From: Ganoderma boninense
Taxonomy: Eukaryota; Basidiomycota; Agaricomycetes; Polyporales; Polyporaceae
Length of the DNA: 64,000 nucleotides
Assembly (NCBI GenBank): GCA_002900995.3
Contig: CM035309.1
Coordinates: forward strand, 434,001-498,000
Direction of reading: 5' to 3'
This document shows, piece after piece, positions 21,611-34,820 of the stretch. The notes beneath the pieces were generated by a model. It made no database searches, was not told the origin of the DNA, and saw only the letters and a program-made list of their open reading frames with translations. Made by a program: the position numbers and the translations under genes. The first letter of the stretch is position 1; each line of letters opens with the position of its first letter.

Positions 21611-21618
21611 GGGACATG
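21611..21618. repeat. Right copy of 8-bp target-site duplication (GGGACATG)
   Basis: GGGACATG is followed by AGCATTGGTTTGTGAACG, matching the intact paralogue from the base after its own GGGACATG. On the other side the sequence is transposon. Confidence 0.9.
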
Positions 21619-21885
21619 AGCATTGGTTTGTGAACGAGGCATTGGAAAGTCTGCAGTGTCGCGGGGTCGGCAGATGGAGTGTCCGATGGCGCGGCTTTTT
21701 CGGGGAGGGTGATCTCGAATTGGTCGAGGAGTGTGCGGATGAGCCTGCGTCCGCCGTGTATCGTCCACGGGAGACTGTTCAAGTGCTGGAGAGCAGAAAG
21801 CTCGCGGCGGACTGGGAAGGAGTTCCGAGTGCAGACCTTGATGGTCACATAGCAATGTTCTCTATCGACGCATTGTCATCACATC

Positions 21886-22419
21886 AGTAAAACTGACAAT
21901 CTCTGGAGATCTGGATGGACTGGACAGCCACCGTCCCAGACCATCCAGACCTCCGGACTCAGAACGTGGAGATCACAGGCCGAGAGTTGAATAACATGCA
22001 ACATTTCATCTTAATACACATTACACGGTATGCGTAGATACTCTGAACCCGAATAATGGCAAAAATAACAAAAACAGACTGAGAGAACGAGGACGGACAG
22101 CTGCGGCACAACCGCAGGTGCACTGACAAGTACTGGCTTACCAGAGAGATGCTGGTCTTGATGCATCATTTCAGTCAAGCCTAGTCCACTGCAAGCCCTA
22201 GTAGAAGGTCGTAGGCCGCACATGGAAGCGAGACTCAGCGGGAAAGCTCAGAGCGAGAAGGGAGGAGGTCGGAGCGCTGTCAAATCAGTGGAGCGCCCGA
22301 TGTTCTGAACGTGGGTCTTGAAGGTCTGGGCGCCAATCAGACCTGAAATATCTGGATCCCGTCTGAAAAGTCTGGGGCGGGTCTGATCCAGAGCTCCCAG
22401 AGCTGTGCAGGTTTTACTG
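21886..22419. mobile_element. Small non-autonomous element (hAT-like termini) in kinase intron 1
   Basis: The extra sequence in intron 1 of the broken kinase copy starts CAGTAAAACTGACAATCTCTGG and ends, read in reverse complement, CAGTAAAACCTGCACAGCTCTG. These are imperfect inverted termini. Subterminal CTCTGG/TCTGGAT motifs recur at both ends. It is absent from the 66-bp intron of the intact paralogue. An 8-bp target duplication is not clear (flanks ATCACAT and ATGCAGTG). Confidence 0.6.
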
Positions 22420-22735
22420 ATGCAGTGGCGAGACTTGCGTTGCACGACGAATGAGACACTCACACGAGGTCACGGCAGAGCCAAACAGTGGAATACGCGC
22501 CGTAGCCGAGCTTGCCAACAACTTGAACCTGGTACCGCGACTGGAAGACTTCGCCTATGCGCACAGGATAGAAATGCTTGGGGTCGTACCACGGCACGGT
22601 CTCTTCCTCGATAGGTACCGAGGGGTCTAGAGCCTCGAAATCAGCTGTGGAGAGTGGATGAGGAGGGGAAGGTGGCCTCGGTGGCGGGGAGACAAGGCTG
22701 GCTAGTGTATGGGCCAAGTTTCGTACGATGAGCAT

Positions 22736-23846
22736 TTCGGAAGGTGTGAGTGATGTATGACCGTGATGAACACAGCAGGGGATGACTTGAACTCGAACCG
22801 GAACGACGACTCGGACCGCAATTTCAACCTTCAACGTTCGAAAGCGCTCGGCGCCACAATGCACTGAGGCAGCACTCTGAGTCTGGGAGTCATCGCAACT
22901 GGCGCTTCTCGAGGATATCCTTTCCTAAATGGCTAATCAAGCTCCAAATTAGTATTATCTGTGTGAGCGCCGTCGCGTGTCGGTCTATGGTTTCACCTTC
23001 TCAGGTTCTTTCTCCTCTCATGCCTCTGTATCTGAGTTTTCTGCTGATACAAGTGGCACGGTGTGTGGTGTGTCAGTATGTTGGAGATCGTCGTTTTCGG
23101 TAAGTGAGCGCTTGCTTACCGGTTCACTCGAGACTCAGAACCGGGGTGACAAGTCCACTTCGAATGTGCATTCGCTGAGACTCATTTTTGCGACTCTCAC
23201 GCCGCAATTCGTACACTGAGCATTCGAGTACGCGAGCGTAGGTACTACATATATGTTTCCAGTTGAAATGGGTGCTCTCATCTCTGTAAGTTGGGCAACT
23301 GAGGTCTTATCGGGCCTCCGAGTCGGCAATATTCGTACTTCCGTGAACCCCGCTGTCGGAGACATGCTCGTTCCCATGAAGATTTCCTTCAAGCCATGGA
23401 ACGCCGTCATTTCGTTGAGATCAAACTTGCATGTACCAGGAGTCTGGATCAGTGCTCTGGGTCTGACTGCAGTACAAAGCAGATGAAAGAGACCACGTCA
23501 GCATGGATCCCAGGCCGAGTAGCATCCCTGGAGAGATTGTGTCTGCACGACTCTTATTTCGCAGTGCATGCCACCCGTGCACTTGACGGACGCGGTGAAA
23601 CCGTCTTCGTGTGTTCCCTAGGGTGGTGGGACAATACGCGACCTGCTCGCCCCGGGCTGTTTCCGTGATGACAACGGTATGTGGTACACAGTCAACCGTG
23701 CGTTGAACCACGAACAGCCTGGAGTTTGATCCGAACGACCTCGCGCCCGCTCGCATTCCCAACCCCCCTTTCCGCATCCCACTCTGTGCTTTCCCTTCCT
23801 TTTTCTTCCTCCTCGTATACCAGCGCCGTCGTCGTGTAGACCAGAC
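22736..23846. other. Spacer between tandem kinase genes
   Basis: No gene is recognised. The stretch at about 23,380-23,490 is a diverged copy of the sequence upstream of the intact kinase (about 25,800-25,890), sharing GATTCCTTCAA.YCATGGAA and TACAAAGCAGATGAAA. The right part (23,515-23,846) is the 3' flank copy also seen at 4,450-4,810. These matches mark the ends of a tandem duplication. Confidence 0.5.
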
Positions 23847-25481
23847 CTACACCTTGTTCACCCACGCATCTTGAAGCAGCTCCAAAGCCGACGGACGCTC
23901 TTCAGCCTTCCATCTCACCATCTTCCGTATGAACGCCAAGAACAGAGCCTTGTCCTCTCCCTCCAAGTTCCACTCCGATTGTTCGAGACTGTCGTCGGGC
24001 AGGCTGGTTGCCCCAACCCAGTTGCCTGGCGCACGTGCAGTCCAAGTCAGTCCGCAGAAAGGGCATGTAATACACCTCGCCGTAAATGCAAAAACAAATT
24101 GTGAAAAGGCTCGCCTTGTGCATCGAAGTACTGCCCCAGTTCGTCCGCGTCCATTGTGCTGCGCTGCAAGAGCTCGACGGGCGGCGGCCCAAGCAGCGCG
24201 ACCATGTGCGCCAGATGGTACAAATTGTCCGTCTTCTTCTCCGGTCCCCCGGTCGTCTTGAACATATTCCTGTCCTCGAACATGTTCCAAATCTACGTAC
24301 CAGCAAAGCAAAGCAAAGCCAATGAGAATACCGCCGCGTGGCGCATCAGAACGACTGCCGCCTTTTTCGTACGTACCATCACGCCGACGGTCCAGATGTC
24401 CACCTTCTCGTCCCACGGCACGCCGAGGATGACCTCCGGCGCACGATACTGGTACGGCTGGATGGCATCAGTATACGTCGCGGCCCCGACTCGCGCTTCA
24501 CCGAAGTCACAGAGCATTGGCCGGCCGTAGTGGCCGGTATACGCAGGGATCTCCCGAGATAGGTAGATGATGCGATCGCCGATTATCTTCCGCGGGGCAG
24601 GGCTGGTCCGTTCTGCCTCCTCGAACTCCTCGAGGGCCGGGACGTAGTCTAGATCGAAGAGGATGTTCTTCTCTTGTAGGTCTGCATCGTAGGCACGGAA
24701 AACGGTCAATGGGATGGATGGGAGGTGACGGTCAGCGATGGAACTCGAGTCTGGCGTGTGGGATCTGAACGAAGGGGGATTGAGACGAACCCGTGTGGAT
24801 GACCTTGGCGCACGAGTGCAGATAGTCGAGCATGAGGAGGATGTGCTTCAAGACGACCTTCAGGAAATCCTCAGGCAACTGATCTCCCTCGCGGAAATCG
24901 AAGAGGGACATGAGCATCGGTTTGTGAACGAGGCATTGGAAAGTCTGCGGTGGCGCGGGTTCGGCGGTGTCCGATGGCGCGGCTTCCTCGAGGAGGGTGA
25001 TCTCGAATTGGTCGAGGAGTGGGCGTATGAGCCTCTGTCCGTCGTGTGCCGTCCACGGAAGGCTTTTCAAGTGCTGGAGAGCGGAGAGCTCGCGCCGGAC
25101 TGGGATGGAGTTCCTGGTGCAGACCTTGATGGTCACATAGCGATGTTCTCTATCGACCCATCGTCAGCAGCGGCGAGGCTTGGCGCTACAGCTACACGGC
25201 GAATGAGACACTCACTCGAGGTCACGGCAAAGCCAAACAGTGGAATACGCGCCGTGGTCGAGCTTGCCGATAACCTGGTACCGTGACTTGAAGATTTCGC
25301 CTATGCGCACAGGGTAGAAATGCTTGGGGTCATACCACGGCACTGTCTCTTCTTCGATAGGTACCGAGGGGTCTAGGGTCTCAAAATCAGCTGTGGAGGG
25401 TGGACGAGGAGGCGAAGGTGGCCTTGGTGGCGGGACGATGAGGCTGGCGGGGCTCGGAGCCAAGGTTTGTACGATGGACAT
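23847..25481 (-). CDS. SRPK-like serine protein kinase (intact tandem paralogue)
   Basis: Five exons (25481-25216, 25149-24791, 24681-24377, 24292-24115, 24025-23847) join in phase and give 428 residues. Motifs run in kinase order: glycine loop GKLDHGAYSTVW (about 70), VTIKV with the ATP-binding lysine, catalytic loop HTDLQEKNILF in place of HRD, DFG as MLCDFGEARVG, YRAPEVILG, VDIWTVGVM, the SRPK-type segment NLYHLAHMVALLGPPPVELL, and a final block ALFLAFIRKMVRWKAEERPSA ending NKV. The intron after exon 4 is GC-AG (AAG|GCGAGC), and the same position uses a GC donor in the broken copy. SRPK-like kinases phosphorylate RS-rich proteins; the role of this lineage is unknown. The start is the ATG opening MSIVQTLAPSP. 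Confidence 0.88.
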
Positions 25482-26313
25482 TTTCGAAGGTGTAGGTGAG
25501 GTATGATCGTGATGAAGGTGAGACGGGATGAACTTGAACTGTCCTTGGACGATGACTCGGACCGCAACTTCAGCGTTCAACGTTCAACGTTCAACGCTCG
25601 CCACACCGCGTTCTTGGCTGTTCTTCGAGTCACCGTCCTGGCGCTTCTTCCGGCAGATACGCGGATGAAATAGGCAGGAGAGCCTACCAGCCCACCACGA
25701 GGTGCTGCGCCTCAACGTTACCCGCCAACGATACTTCGCCTGACTTGCCTCCGGACTTATTAGACGCCGATCCGCTGCCAAAAACGAGTTCATTTGAGTT
25801 CGTTCTCCATCGAGATTCCTTCAATTCATGGAATATCTTCGTTGGATCAGTACGCCTGGTCCGACTCCGACTGAAATACAAAGCAGATGAAAAAAGGAAG
25901 GGTGTTCATGTGACAGTTTCAACTATAAAGAGGCACCACAACGACGTCAATAGATGATAGCGATATGCATGAACTTAGCAACGTTTGTAGGCTGAAAGTG
26001 TGCGTGAGTTGGCCACTGACCTATCAAAAATGACGGATTGACCGCCATGTGGGCGGCTGCAGACGGACGTAGGTGTCTGAAGTCGTCCGAAGTCAGACCA
26101 AGACAGATACGATAGACAAAGACTTTTGCGCTAATCCTGTGGAGCGTTGTTGTTGCATTTACCCTGTGTACTCTTGAAGTTGTAAGCGGGCGGTCTGTGC
26201 GCCTATGGAAGACTGCCACTTGTGGTCATGTCGTCACGAAACACAATTACAAGACATGGTATCATACAACCTGCACACGAAATCTAGACTCCTCTAGATC
26301 AGGAACCACAGCA
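25482..26313. other. Intergenic region
   Basis: No gene is recognised. Three head-to-tail copies of TTCAACG lie at 25574-25597, just upstream of the kinase. Similar TTCAACGTTCAA runs occur near 61,747 and 62,096. Confidence 0.4.
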
Positions 26314-26959
26314 CTAGGCTGGGATGCGAATGCACCGGCGCGCGGAGATGAGCACGGAGCGCCAGGACAGGGCGAGGCGAGCACACTCACAGTGGGTGTC
26401 TTGGGGCTTCCGGCGGGGTCTCCTCTCGTAGGCGTTGACGTCGTCCTCGTCACTCTCGAGCTCGTGCACGACGCCCCCGCCCTCCTGGTCCCTGGACGCA
26501 GTATTGTGCCCGCTATCCGCATCATTGTGGTCGTGGTCGTGGTCGTGATTGCACCGCCGACGGGCGGCGGCGTCCGAGTCGGGCTCCGAGTCCGAATCAC
26601 TCGATTCGGACGAAGACGACTCGTCGAACTGCCTCGGCTTGTGGTAGATGCAGCAGACTGCCGTGGGGGCAAGTGATGGGCGGAGGGTGCAGGGGTGAGC
26701 CGCTCAGCGGGCGGGCACGCGACGCAGCACAAGGAGACTCACTCTTCGACTTTTTCTTCCCCGCACCCTCATTGTCCACGACATCCTCTCGCCAGACGAC
26801 CCTCTGGCGATGACGCGTGGCCCCTCGGAGACGGAGGGTGCCCATGGACTGGGTATCCGAGTTTTCATCCTCCCGCGGCTGGTCGTCGCGGAGGGTGATC
26901 GTCCGCGATCCGTCAGAGGGTGCGGAGGTGTTGGGGCGCCGCGTTTGTCTGGTGGCCAT
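26314..26959 (-). CDS. YPI1: Type 1 protein phosphatase inhibitor (YPI1/PPP1R11 family)
   Basis: Exon 1 (26959 to about 26742) and exon 2 (from 26659) join in phase 1. The family signature is visible across the junction: TLRLRG, then QRVVWREDVVDNEGAGKKKSK | ICCIYHKPRQFDESS. The RVVW-type segment binds PP1, and the CCIYHKP block is the hallmark of inhibitor-3/Ypi1. Downstream is an acidic serine tract and a CNHDHDHDHND run coded by a GTGGTC-type microsatellite, then HELESDEDDVNAYERRP. A strong donor (GTGAGT) follows QDTH; splicing to CAG|CCTAG or reading through both end at the same TAG (26314-26316). The protein is expected to be nuclear and to regulate PP1 (Glc7). About 150-175 residues. Confidence 0.88.
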
Positions 26960-28520
26960 GATAACAGTGTCCAAAGGCAGAGATCTGGCAGCAAAGAGTA
27001 GATGGCGGTCGTTGTCGTTGTCGAGGAGAGGAGCAAAGAAAGACTGCGAGGAAACGCCGCTCACAGCGCTCTTCAGGGATAGTCTGTGGAGGCGCCCAGA
27101 ACGACGTCACGAGCCATGTCCAAGTGCCGAACGCCGAGAAGGCCAGCCTGTTCTTGGCCTGCTCGAGCTCAGTCCTTCTCTAACGACCACCACGACCACC
27201 TTCTTGCAGTTTGCTGAAACGCTTGCGTGCCCTGCCCTCGGCTTGTCACTGTTCTGATGTGCTGAACCCGAGTTCTGTTCATTATACACAGCTCTACACG
27301 AATTCGAAGTCATCACAAGGCGGCCAGAAATTCGGAGCTGTACCCATACCGGTGTTGCCGAACTGGTGCAGGGTTCATTAGGTCTTTATGCACCCTCGGT
27401 GAGTCTTGAAATTCTCTTCGACTTCCTTGATGTCTATGTTGTCGCCCAATGCCATACTGACGAGCCTTTCGCTCCTCTCGACTGTACATGTGTTTTTTAA
27501 TCCCGAGCCTGTGCATCTTAAAGTTCTTACGCTGGAGTTCGCATCCGTCCAATCTCCGAACGAGTGTTTCTTGACACTGTGGAACAGCTCGGTTCATCGT
27601 TCTCTAAGGCATCATCAGTTTCTCTGATCAACTGCTCACTTTCATCGGCCCTCAAGTGTCTTGAGGCGTTCTGCTGCGCCGGCGTCTGCGTCAGCCTTGA
27701 CCGATCTTGTCAATTGTCACGACTGGAAGGATCCCCGACGGTGCACACAAAGCACAGAACTCTTACGTCTCGAACATATGCTCGACTCGTGCTCGGCCAT
27801 TCTTCGCCTTGTGTCCTGCCTGTCCAGGAACCCATTTGGTCAACGACTCAGGGCTGTTCGCCCTAGACAGGATCGGACATGCTGGAATGATCGCGGCACA
27901 CTGCGGACCGCTGAGTTGCGCACTCGAGACGCGCCTTCCACGAAGCCGGTCTTTCGGGACTCGTCTGTACCGATCCCATAGACTGAGCCTTCCCCGTGTT
28001 GTGTAAACACATCCCCACATCGGAGCCCAACGCAGTCCTCGGCTGTGTTGCACGGCTCCACAGCCCGGTGATGCCTCCTTCTCTGCCCTGTTCACCCGCC
28101 CGCGAATTTCGCTGATAGAGCCAAAGCACCATCTTCAGGCTTCAACTTGGAACGGCCGCTGCCAAATCGCAGGGCGGAGATCACAACGTGTGTTCCAGAT
28201 TCGTTGGGCCGACGCGCGCACCGAGGGACCCGCCGCCACAGGAGGAGGTATTGATCAAATTTGAGCGGTCCAATCCCATTGTCCTTCCTTTGCGGGCAAG
28301 ATGGCCCTCGGGTGTGCAGGCGCCCAGCTGCCAGTTGGAATTGTATAAAGGCACGAAGGCCTTGTCTCCCCGGGCCTCTAGGCGGTTTTGTCTATCCCTT
28401 CCTTCAGGCCTCCGAGCTTCAGCTTCAGGTTCCTCGTTCATTCCTCCCCTTCTCTTCCCCGTCCTTCCTTCCTCTCGACTGTAAAATTCCAAGTATCAGT
28501 ATCGTCTGCGAGCTTTCACT
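26960..28520. other. Intergenic region, no recognised gene
   Basis: About 1.5 kb with only scattered ORFs up to about 110 codons, none with recognised similarity. A run of CCACGACCACC-type repeats occurs near 27,185-27,202. The last 200 bp before the chitinase start are pyrimidine-rich, as in a fungal promoter/5' leader. Confidence 0.4.
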
Positions 28521-30177
<1,657 letters not shown>

Positions 30178-31594
30178 GCAATCTCCCCCTCCCCCGCCCT
30201 TTATCTCCCATTACGAGCTTCACGCTACGTCCACGGAGGACGACGAATCCGCCACACATCCGCACACGTCCTCACTCACGCTCGGGCCACAGAGCTCCCC
30301 ACGCACACACGCGACCAAAGATAAAAGACAGACCGCCACTCTCTCAGTCGCCACTATCCTTATTGCTATCGCTCGTTCCCAGCTCTCACGGCCCCATACA
30401 CGCTCTTGCCCTGGTCCTCATCTTCTTCCAGCTTGCTTCTTGGGTCTTATGTCTCTCTGCGCCCGCGCCGTGGGCCCCTCCCCAGCAGGGGCTTGCATCG
30501 ACTGCATCGACACGCCGGGCTTGCCAGCGTTGATTATATTATCGACGGCAGACTGCTCACAGCCAATGGTTTGTACGAGCTGTCAAGTCGTCGTTCTACG
30601 TTATTTACCCACTCGCTCGCTGCTCGAGGACGGCTTTCAGGTTATCCATTCCTATTATCATATTATTCAGGTCCCAGCCGAGCGCTGGGTGTATGTACTC
30701 GACGTACCGCTTTTTTTATTTTACTTCTACTTATATCAGGGGTTGCTAGACGCATGCTGTATCCATACACAAACATACACATACAATGAAAAAACCTACA
30801 ATTGACATCTCCCGGGCTTGAGAAGGAGGGGGAATCGGCGATTCGTGCGACCCGCGCGCAAAGAACTGTGCAGGGAATGGATGCCAGTCGTGTACAGGCT
30901 ATCTGGGACCTCGATCTTCTCAGTCTTCTTTAGGTTCACCGTCACTATGTCGTGCACTTTCACATGTCTTGGGATTATTCAATGCACTCGGCAAATAGGG
31001 GAACGCCACGCCTTCCTCATCCTGTCCGAACTCTATAATAATTATTGCATAGTATCAAGGCCTTCAGTTGGTACATGGCATGTCCTGGCTAAAGCTTGTC
31101 GGCAGACAAACGCGTTCCCCAGTGCCAGCGCGAAGCACCAAGAATTCGAGCATACGTGTATTTAGCCTGGAAGCTTCAATTGTGAATGGGCGCCTATACA
31201 CAGCTCGCTGCGGTCATGACGTCATGGAGTTGTCGGACGACGTCAAACGGAAGTTGGAACAAAATCGACGAGGACTGATTACTGGGACTCCTTGCTAGCA
31301 ACGGGCATTGAGACTGATCATGGACGACGCAAGGATGGCCTCCGACGTCACTCATGCGAACTCTGTGCCTACCGGCGTGTATTATTCGTAGAGCTTGTTG
31401 GGCAGCCGTGAGCAAAACGTCTCAGTGCCTTTAAAGGTATCATCGCATTGCTCGTATTGCTGAGAGTAGGGTGGAGATGGAGTGTCCAGAAACCAAGAGA
31501 CACGATGTCGTGGCCGTCTACGTGACTACGTCCAATGAAGGAGGACCCGAGTACAGTAGGAATAAGTAGATAGTGGAGATCTAGGGCAGGACGA
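30178..31594. other. Intergenic region, no recognised gene
   Basis: A stretch of about 1.4 kb between the ends of two convergent genes. ORFs at 30,406-30,805 and 30,818-31,165 show no family signal. No repeats or RNA genes were recognised. Confidence 0.4.
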
Positions 31595-32171
31595 TCATGC
31601 ACACTAGAACAATTCGCATCAGCGACAGACTCCGATGGATGCAGATAGTGGAGACGACGTACCGCCTCCTTGAGGTAGGTGATGAGGTCGTTCCGGTCCT
31701 TCTCCTTCTTGAGACCAGCGAACGCCATCTTCGTGCCGGGGATGTACTGGCGGGGACACGGATGAGGCCGCGTGCGGCGTTAATGACGTGGCGAGATCGA
31801 CGCACCTTTTTCGGGTTCTCGAGGTACTCGAACAGGGTGGTCTCGTCCCAGGTGATGCCCTTGTTGACGTTCGCAGCCGTGTACGAGAAGCCCTCGCCCT
31901 GACCAGTCTTGCGGCCGAAGACACTGGAAGTCACGGGCGTATGAGCACTGCAGTAACCTCCAAAGCTTGACAGCAGGACACACTCACCCGTGGAGGTTAG
32001 GGCCGACCTTGTGAGGCTCGCCGGCACCGAGAGTGTGGCACTGAGCGCAACGGGTCTTGAAAAGACCGGCACCCTTACCAGCGTCACCTGCAGACAAGAG
32101 AGAACGGTAAGCCTGCTGAGCAGTATGCCAGCTGAGGAAGGAGAAGGCGGCGCACCTTGAGCGAAAGGCAT
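31595..32171 (-). CDS. CYC1: Mitochondrial cytochrome c
   Basis: Five exons (32171-32156, 32087-31988, 31923-31806, 31746-31663, 31603-31595) give 108 residues. The first exon codes only MPFAQ plus one base and the last only Cys-Ala-stop. The heme attachment site CAQCH is in [49 protein letters not shown] and the axial methionine in GTKMAF follow. The protein carries electrons from complex III to complex IV in the intermembrane space. Length and motif order match fungal cytochrome c. Confidence 0.95.
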
Positions 32172-32284
32172 GTCTAGAGTCTAGAGAGTAGAAGTGGAAT
32201 ATTAGGCGGGGTAGATGTACAAGTGAGTGCGAGCAGGTGCAGGTGCAAGGACAGTGGTGACGAGACAAGTCGCTCAAATTTCGG

Positions 32285-32342
32285 TTATATACACCACGCA
32301 AACCGGTTTCACCCGGATCGCCGTCAGCCAATCGCCGGCCCG
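32285..32342 (-). promoter_or_regulatory. Cytochrome c promoter: TATA box and CCAAT element
   Basis: On the minus strand TATATAA lies at 32291-32285, 114 bp before the ATG. A CCAAT pentamer (plus-strand 32338-32342) lies about 167 bp before it. In fungi CCAAT boxes bound by the HAP/CBC complex commonly control respiratory genes including cytochrome c; its use here is inferred. Confidence 0.5.
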
Positions 32343-32709
32343 TCATTGCACCCCACGCCCCAGGCCCGCGTCGCCCCCGCATTTCCGCATCTCTCCCGCC
32401 TGCGACCGGAGCGCCCATCCAGTAACCGATTTGCCGCTCCGGCGCTTGAATGACGGGTGATGTCAGCGCTTATTGCAGCAGGTCACGCCGTGCGAATGTT
32501 AACGCGTGAGCGTGTTGAGTGTGGGAGAATCTTTCGCACTCCGCCCGTCTGTTGTTTAACACTGCGCCCTCACCACCGCGCGCGACGGCGAGCGCGTCCC
32601 CCGACACCCCCCGCCCACTGTTTCCCACGCCTGGCGCCGCCCCGACACTCGCCCTCGCATCTCGCTCATGAATGGGTCGCGGACACTCACTGTCGGAGTA
32701 GAAGGCCCC

Positions 32710-34820
32710 ATGATACCCACTCAGCCACCGGCACCGAAACGCAAAGCCACTGACGATGCGAACCCCCTCGCCGCGACAGCAGGTAAGAAACTTAAACGAG
32801 AGGTGCGTGCACGTATTGTCTCCCCGCCTCACATGAGCCGAACCGCGTCGCCGTCTGCAGACATCTAAAGCAGGTCCCTCGAATAAACGCAAACGTGAGT
32901 GGTCCCGTGTATGTGTGAGAGCGACGCGTCCTGGAGACTGATTGTGGACGTGTTTGTAGTTAACGGAGAGGAGCAGCCGGGGGGACTGGTCATTGTACGC
33001 GCTCCTGCGCCGACAAAGAGCTCTCTGCACATTGAACCTGTCCCGGCAGAACCCCGCGCGCCCTCACGGCAGCCTTCAGCCCAACCACTGTCTCAGCCTC
33101 AAAGTCAGCAGCCAAGGCCAGCCGCCAAGAAGCTACGCGCCGATGGTTCGGTCAGAGCGGTGGGGAAGGCGAAGGACCGGGAGGTGTATGCGGCGACCAG
33201 GGCGGATCCAGAAGTCGATGAAGATGTGCGGCAGATGCAGTCGGAGGCGGACACGCTGCGACGCAAGTCGCAGGCGGCCGAGCAGGCTGCTGGGTCGTTG
33301 AACACGGATGTGCAGTTTCCCCCACGGACACCACGCGCACCAGGTTCGTCGTCTCGCCGCGATGTTGATACTGTGGCGCCTCTGGCACAGCAGGAAACGC
33401 CGCAAATCGAGAAGAACAAGGCCATGCGAGGGGAGACGGGACATCGGAGGAGGTCGTCGGTCAGCCGCGGCAAACGCGCCAGTTCGAGTTACGAGGCGAC
33501 TGGTATCATCTGTGAGTGGCATGTCCGCTTTTTCTGCTCATCCATCCACCAATCACGCGGCCAAATCGCGTCTGACTCTACGCCATGCAGCGCACCCGCA
33601 TACGTCCGTGTCCGTCTCGAGCTTCTTCAAGCACATCGACTGCGAGCTTCCGGAGCCCCAGCGCGCACGACAGCTGCTCATCTGGTGTTCTAATCGTGCC
33701 ATGAACGAACCCGCCGATCAAGCACCGGAAGCATCCTCGTCAAGACAAGCGTCCACGAACTCCGGCAAGGATCCGCCACCACCACTCTCGGCAGCGCAGG
33801 CGGACGTGCTGAAGCGGGTGGAGGAGAGCCTGATGCGGATGTTGGCGGAGAAGAAGGTGGACACGAACGTGTACGGCGGCGGAGGGTCTCAGAACGGGGA
33901 CGCTCAGCATCCTCTGCGGGAGAACGAGCAGAACATCAAGAACCGGGCCCGGGAGGCGCGGTTCAATGGTCACATTCAGCGGTGCGCGTCCCGCTATTCC
34001 CCGGTCGTTCTCATGGAAAGCTCAGTCTCGCCTCCTTGTCTTTCTATTGCGCAGGTCGAAGCAGGAGGCCGAGGCGTGGAAAGAGCTTTCCGACTCGTAC
34101 GATTCGCACCGAAAGTCTGTCCAGGCGGAAATGGAGAAGCGGAGGCGAGCGTTGGCGGCGGCAAAGTCGAAGGGCAAGGAACGCGCCTCCGCGGAAGACT
34201 TGGACGATTGGGACGTGCAGCGGCGAGACCTCCCGGAGCAGTTTCTCGGGAGCGGGAGCGTGGATGTCGCGAGGGGGCTCGTGTTCGGGGACGCCGCAAA
34301 GAAGACGCCGTTGCTCGGCCGGCTGCAGGAGCTCGAGTACACGGTGCGTCGCCATTCCTCTGTACACTGATCCCCTCGATGTAGCTAGCTAGCTCACTTC
34401 ATCTCCGGGCACGCAGATGGATCGACTGCACACCTTCGCCAACTCGGCCTTGCAGACGACCCGTGTGGCTGAGGCAGACCTCGACCGCCGCTTCTCGCTC
34501 CTCAACATCTCCCTCGCGTCCCGCTCACAACCACCGCCCCCCCAGACCCCACCGCCCTCTCATCATACATGCCGCCCTCACGCCCGCGTCCGCCAGCCAC
34601 GGACCCGCAGGATCTCCTGCGCGCGCTGTCCAGGATCGACGCGGATCGCCCACAGACACAGGTGGGCGACGCGGCCCGTCGCGCTGTACGCGAGGTGCAG
34701 CGTGCGGCGGACGCGACGGCCGGGATGGCAGAGCGGCGGCTGACGGGCGTCCCGCCCCCGACGCCCCGCAAGCCCCCAGGAACGCCGCGCCGCGCGACGA
34801 CGCCCGGGAAGGGGCGCTGA
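32710..34820 (+). CDS. DSN1: Kinetochore MIS12-complex subunit DSN1/Mis13 (apparent frameshift)
   Basis: Exons are 32710-32802, 32861-32894, 32960-33511, 33591-33981, 34055-34343 and 34417-34820. The N-terminus is basic and disordered (PKRKATDDANPL, GKKLKRE). The family signature starts at RRRSSVSRGKRASSSYEATG and continues after an intron with SSFFKHIDCELPEPQRARQLL and IWCSNRAM. A coiled coil follows (NRAREARFNGHIQR, EAWKELSDSYDSHRKS). DSN1 links the inner kinetochore to the NDC80 and KNL1 arms. In the last exon the frame must change by one base at a run of seven C (34537-34543) to read DPQDLLRALSRIDADRP and end TPRRATTPGKGR at 34820; as given, the frame ends at 34743. A further in-frame ATG lies at 32668. 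Confidence 0.85.

Larger units (their letters stand above)
21611..22735 (-). pseudogene. 5' half of SRPK-like protein kinase, cut off by transposon insertion
   Basis: Exon 1 (22735-22464) starts [14 protein letters not shown] and includes [16 protein letters not shown], the glycine-rich loop [13 protein letters not shown] and RDL. Exon 2 starts at 21861 and carries VTIKVCTRNS and RRELSALQHLNSL, including the invariant lysine. It breaks off at the target-site duplication, around codon 170 of a roughly 430-residue protein. Similarity to the intact paralogue continues across the break into the segment at 4811-5831. Intron 1 is about 600 bp instead of 66 bp because it contains a small hAT-like insertion. 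The promoter side is intact, so a truncated transcript reading into the transposon is possible. Confidence 0.88.

Noticed and set aside
4811..22735. Treating the two kinase pieces as separate genes
   Set aside because: Each lacks half of the kinase fold. Both align end to end with one paralogue and both break at the same 8 bp.
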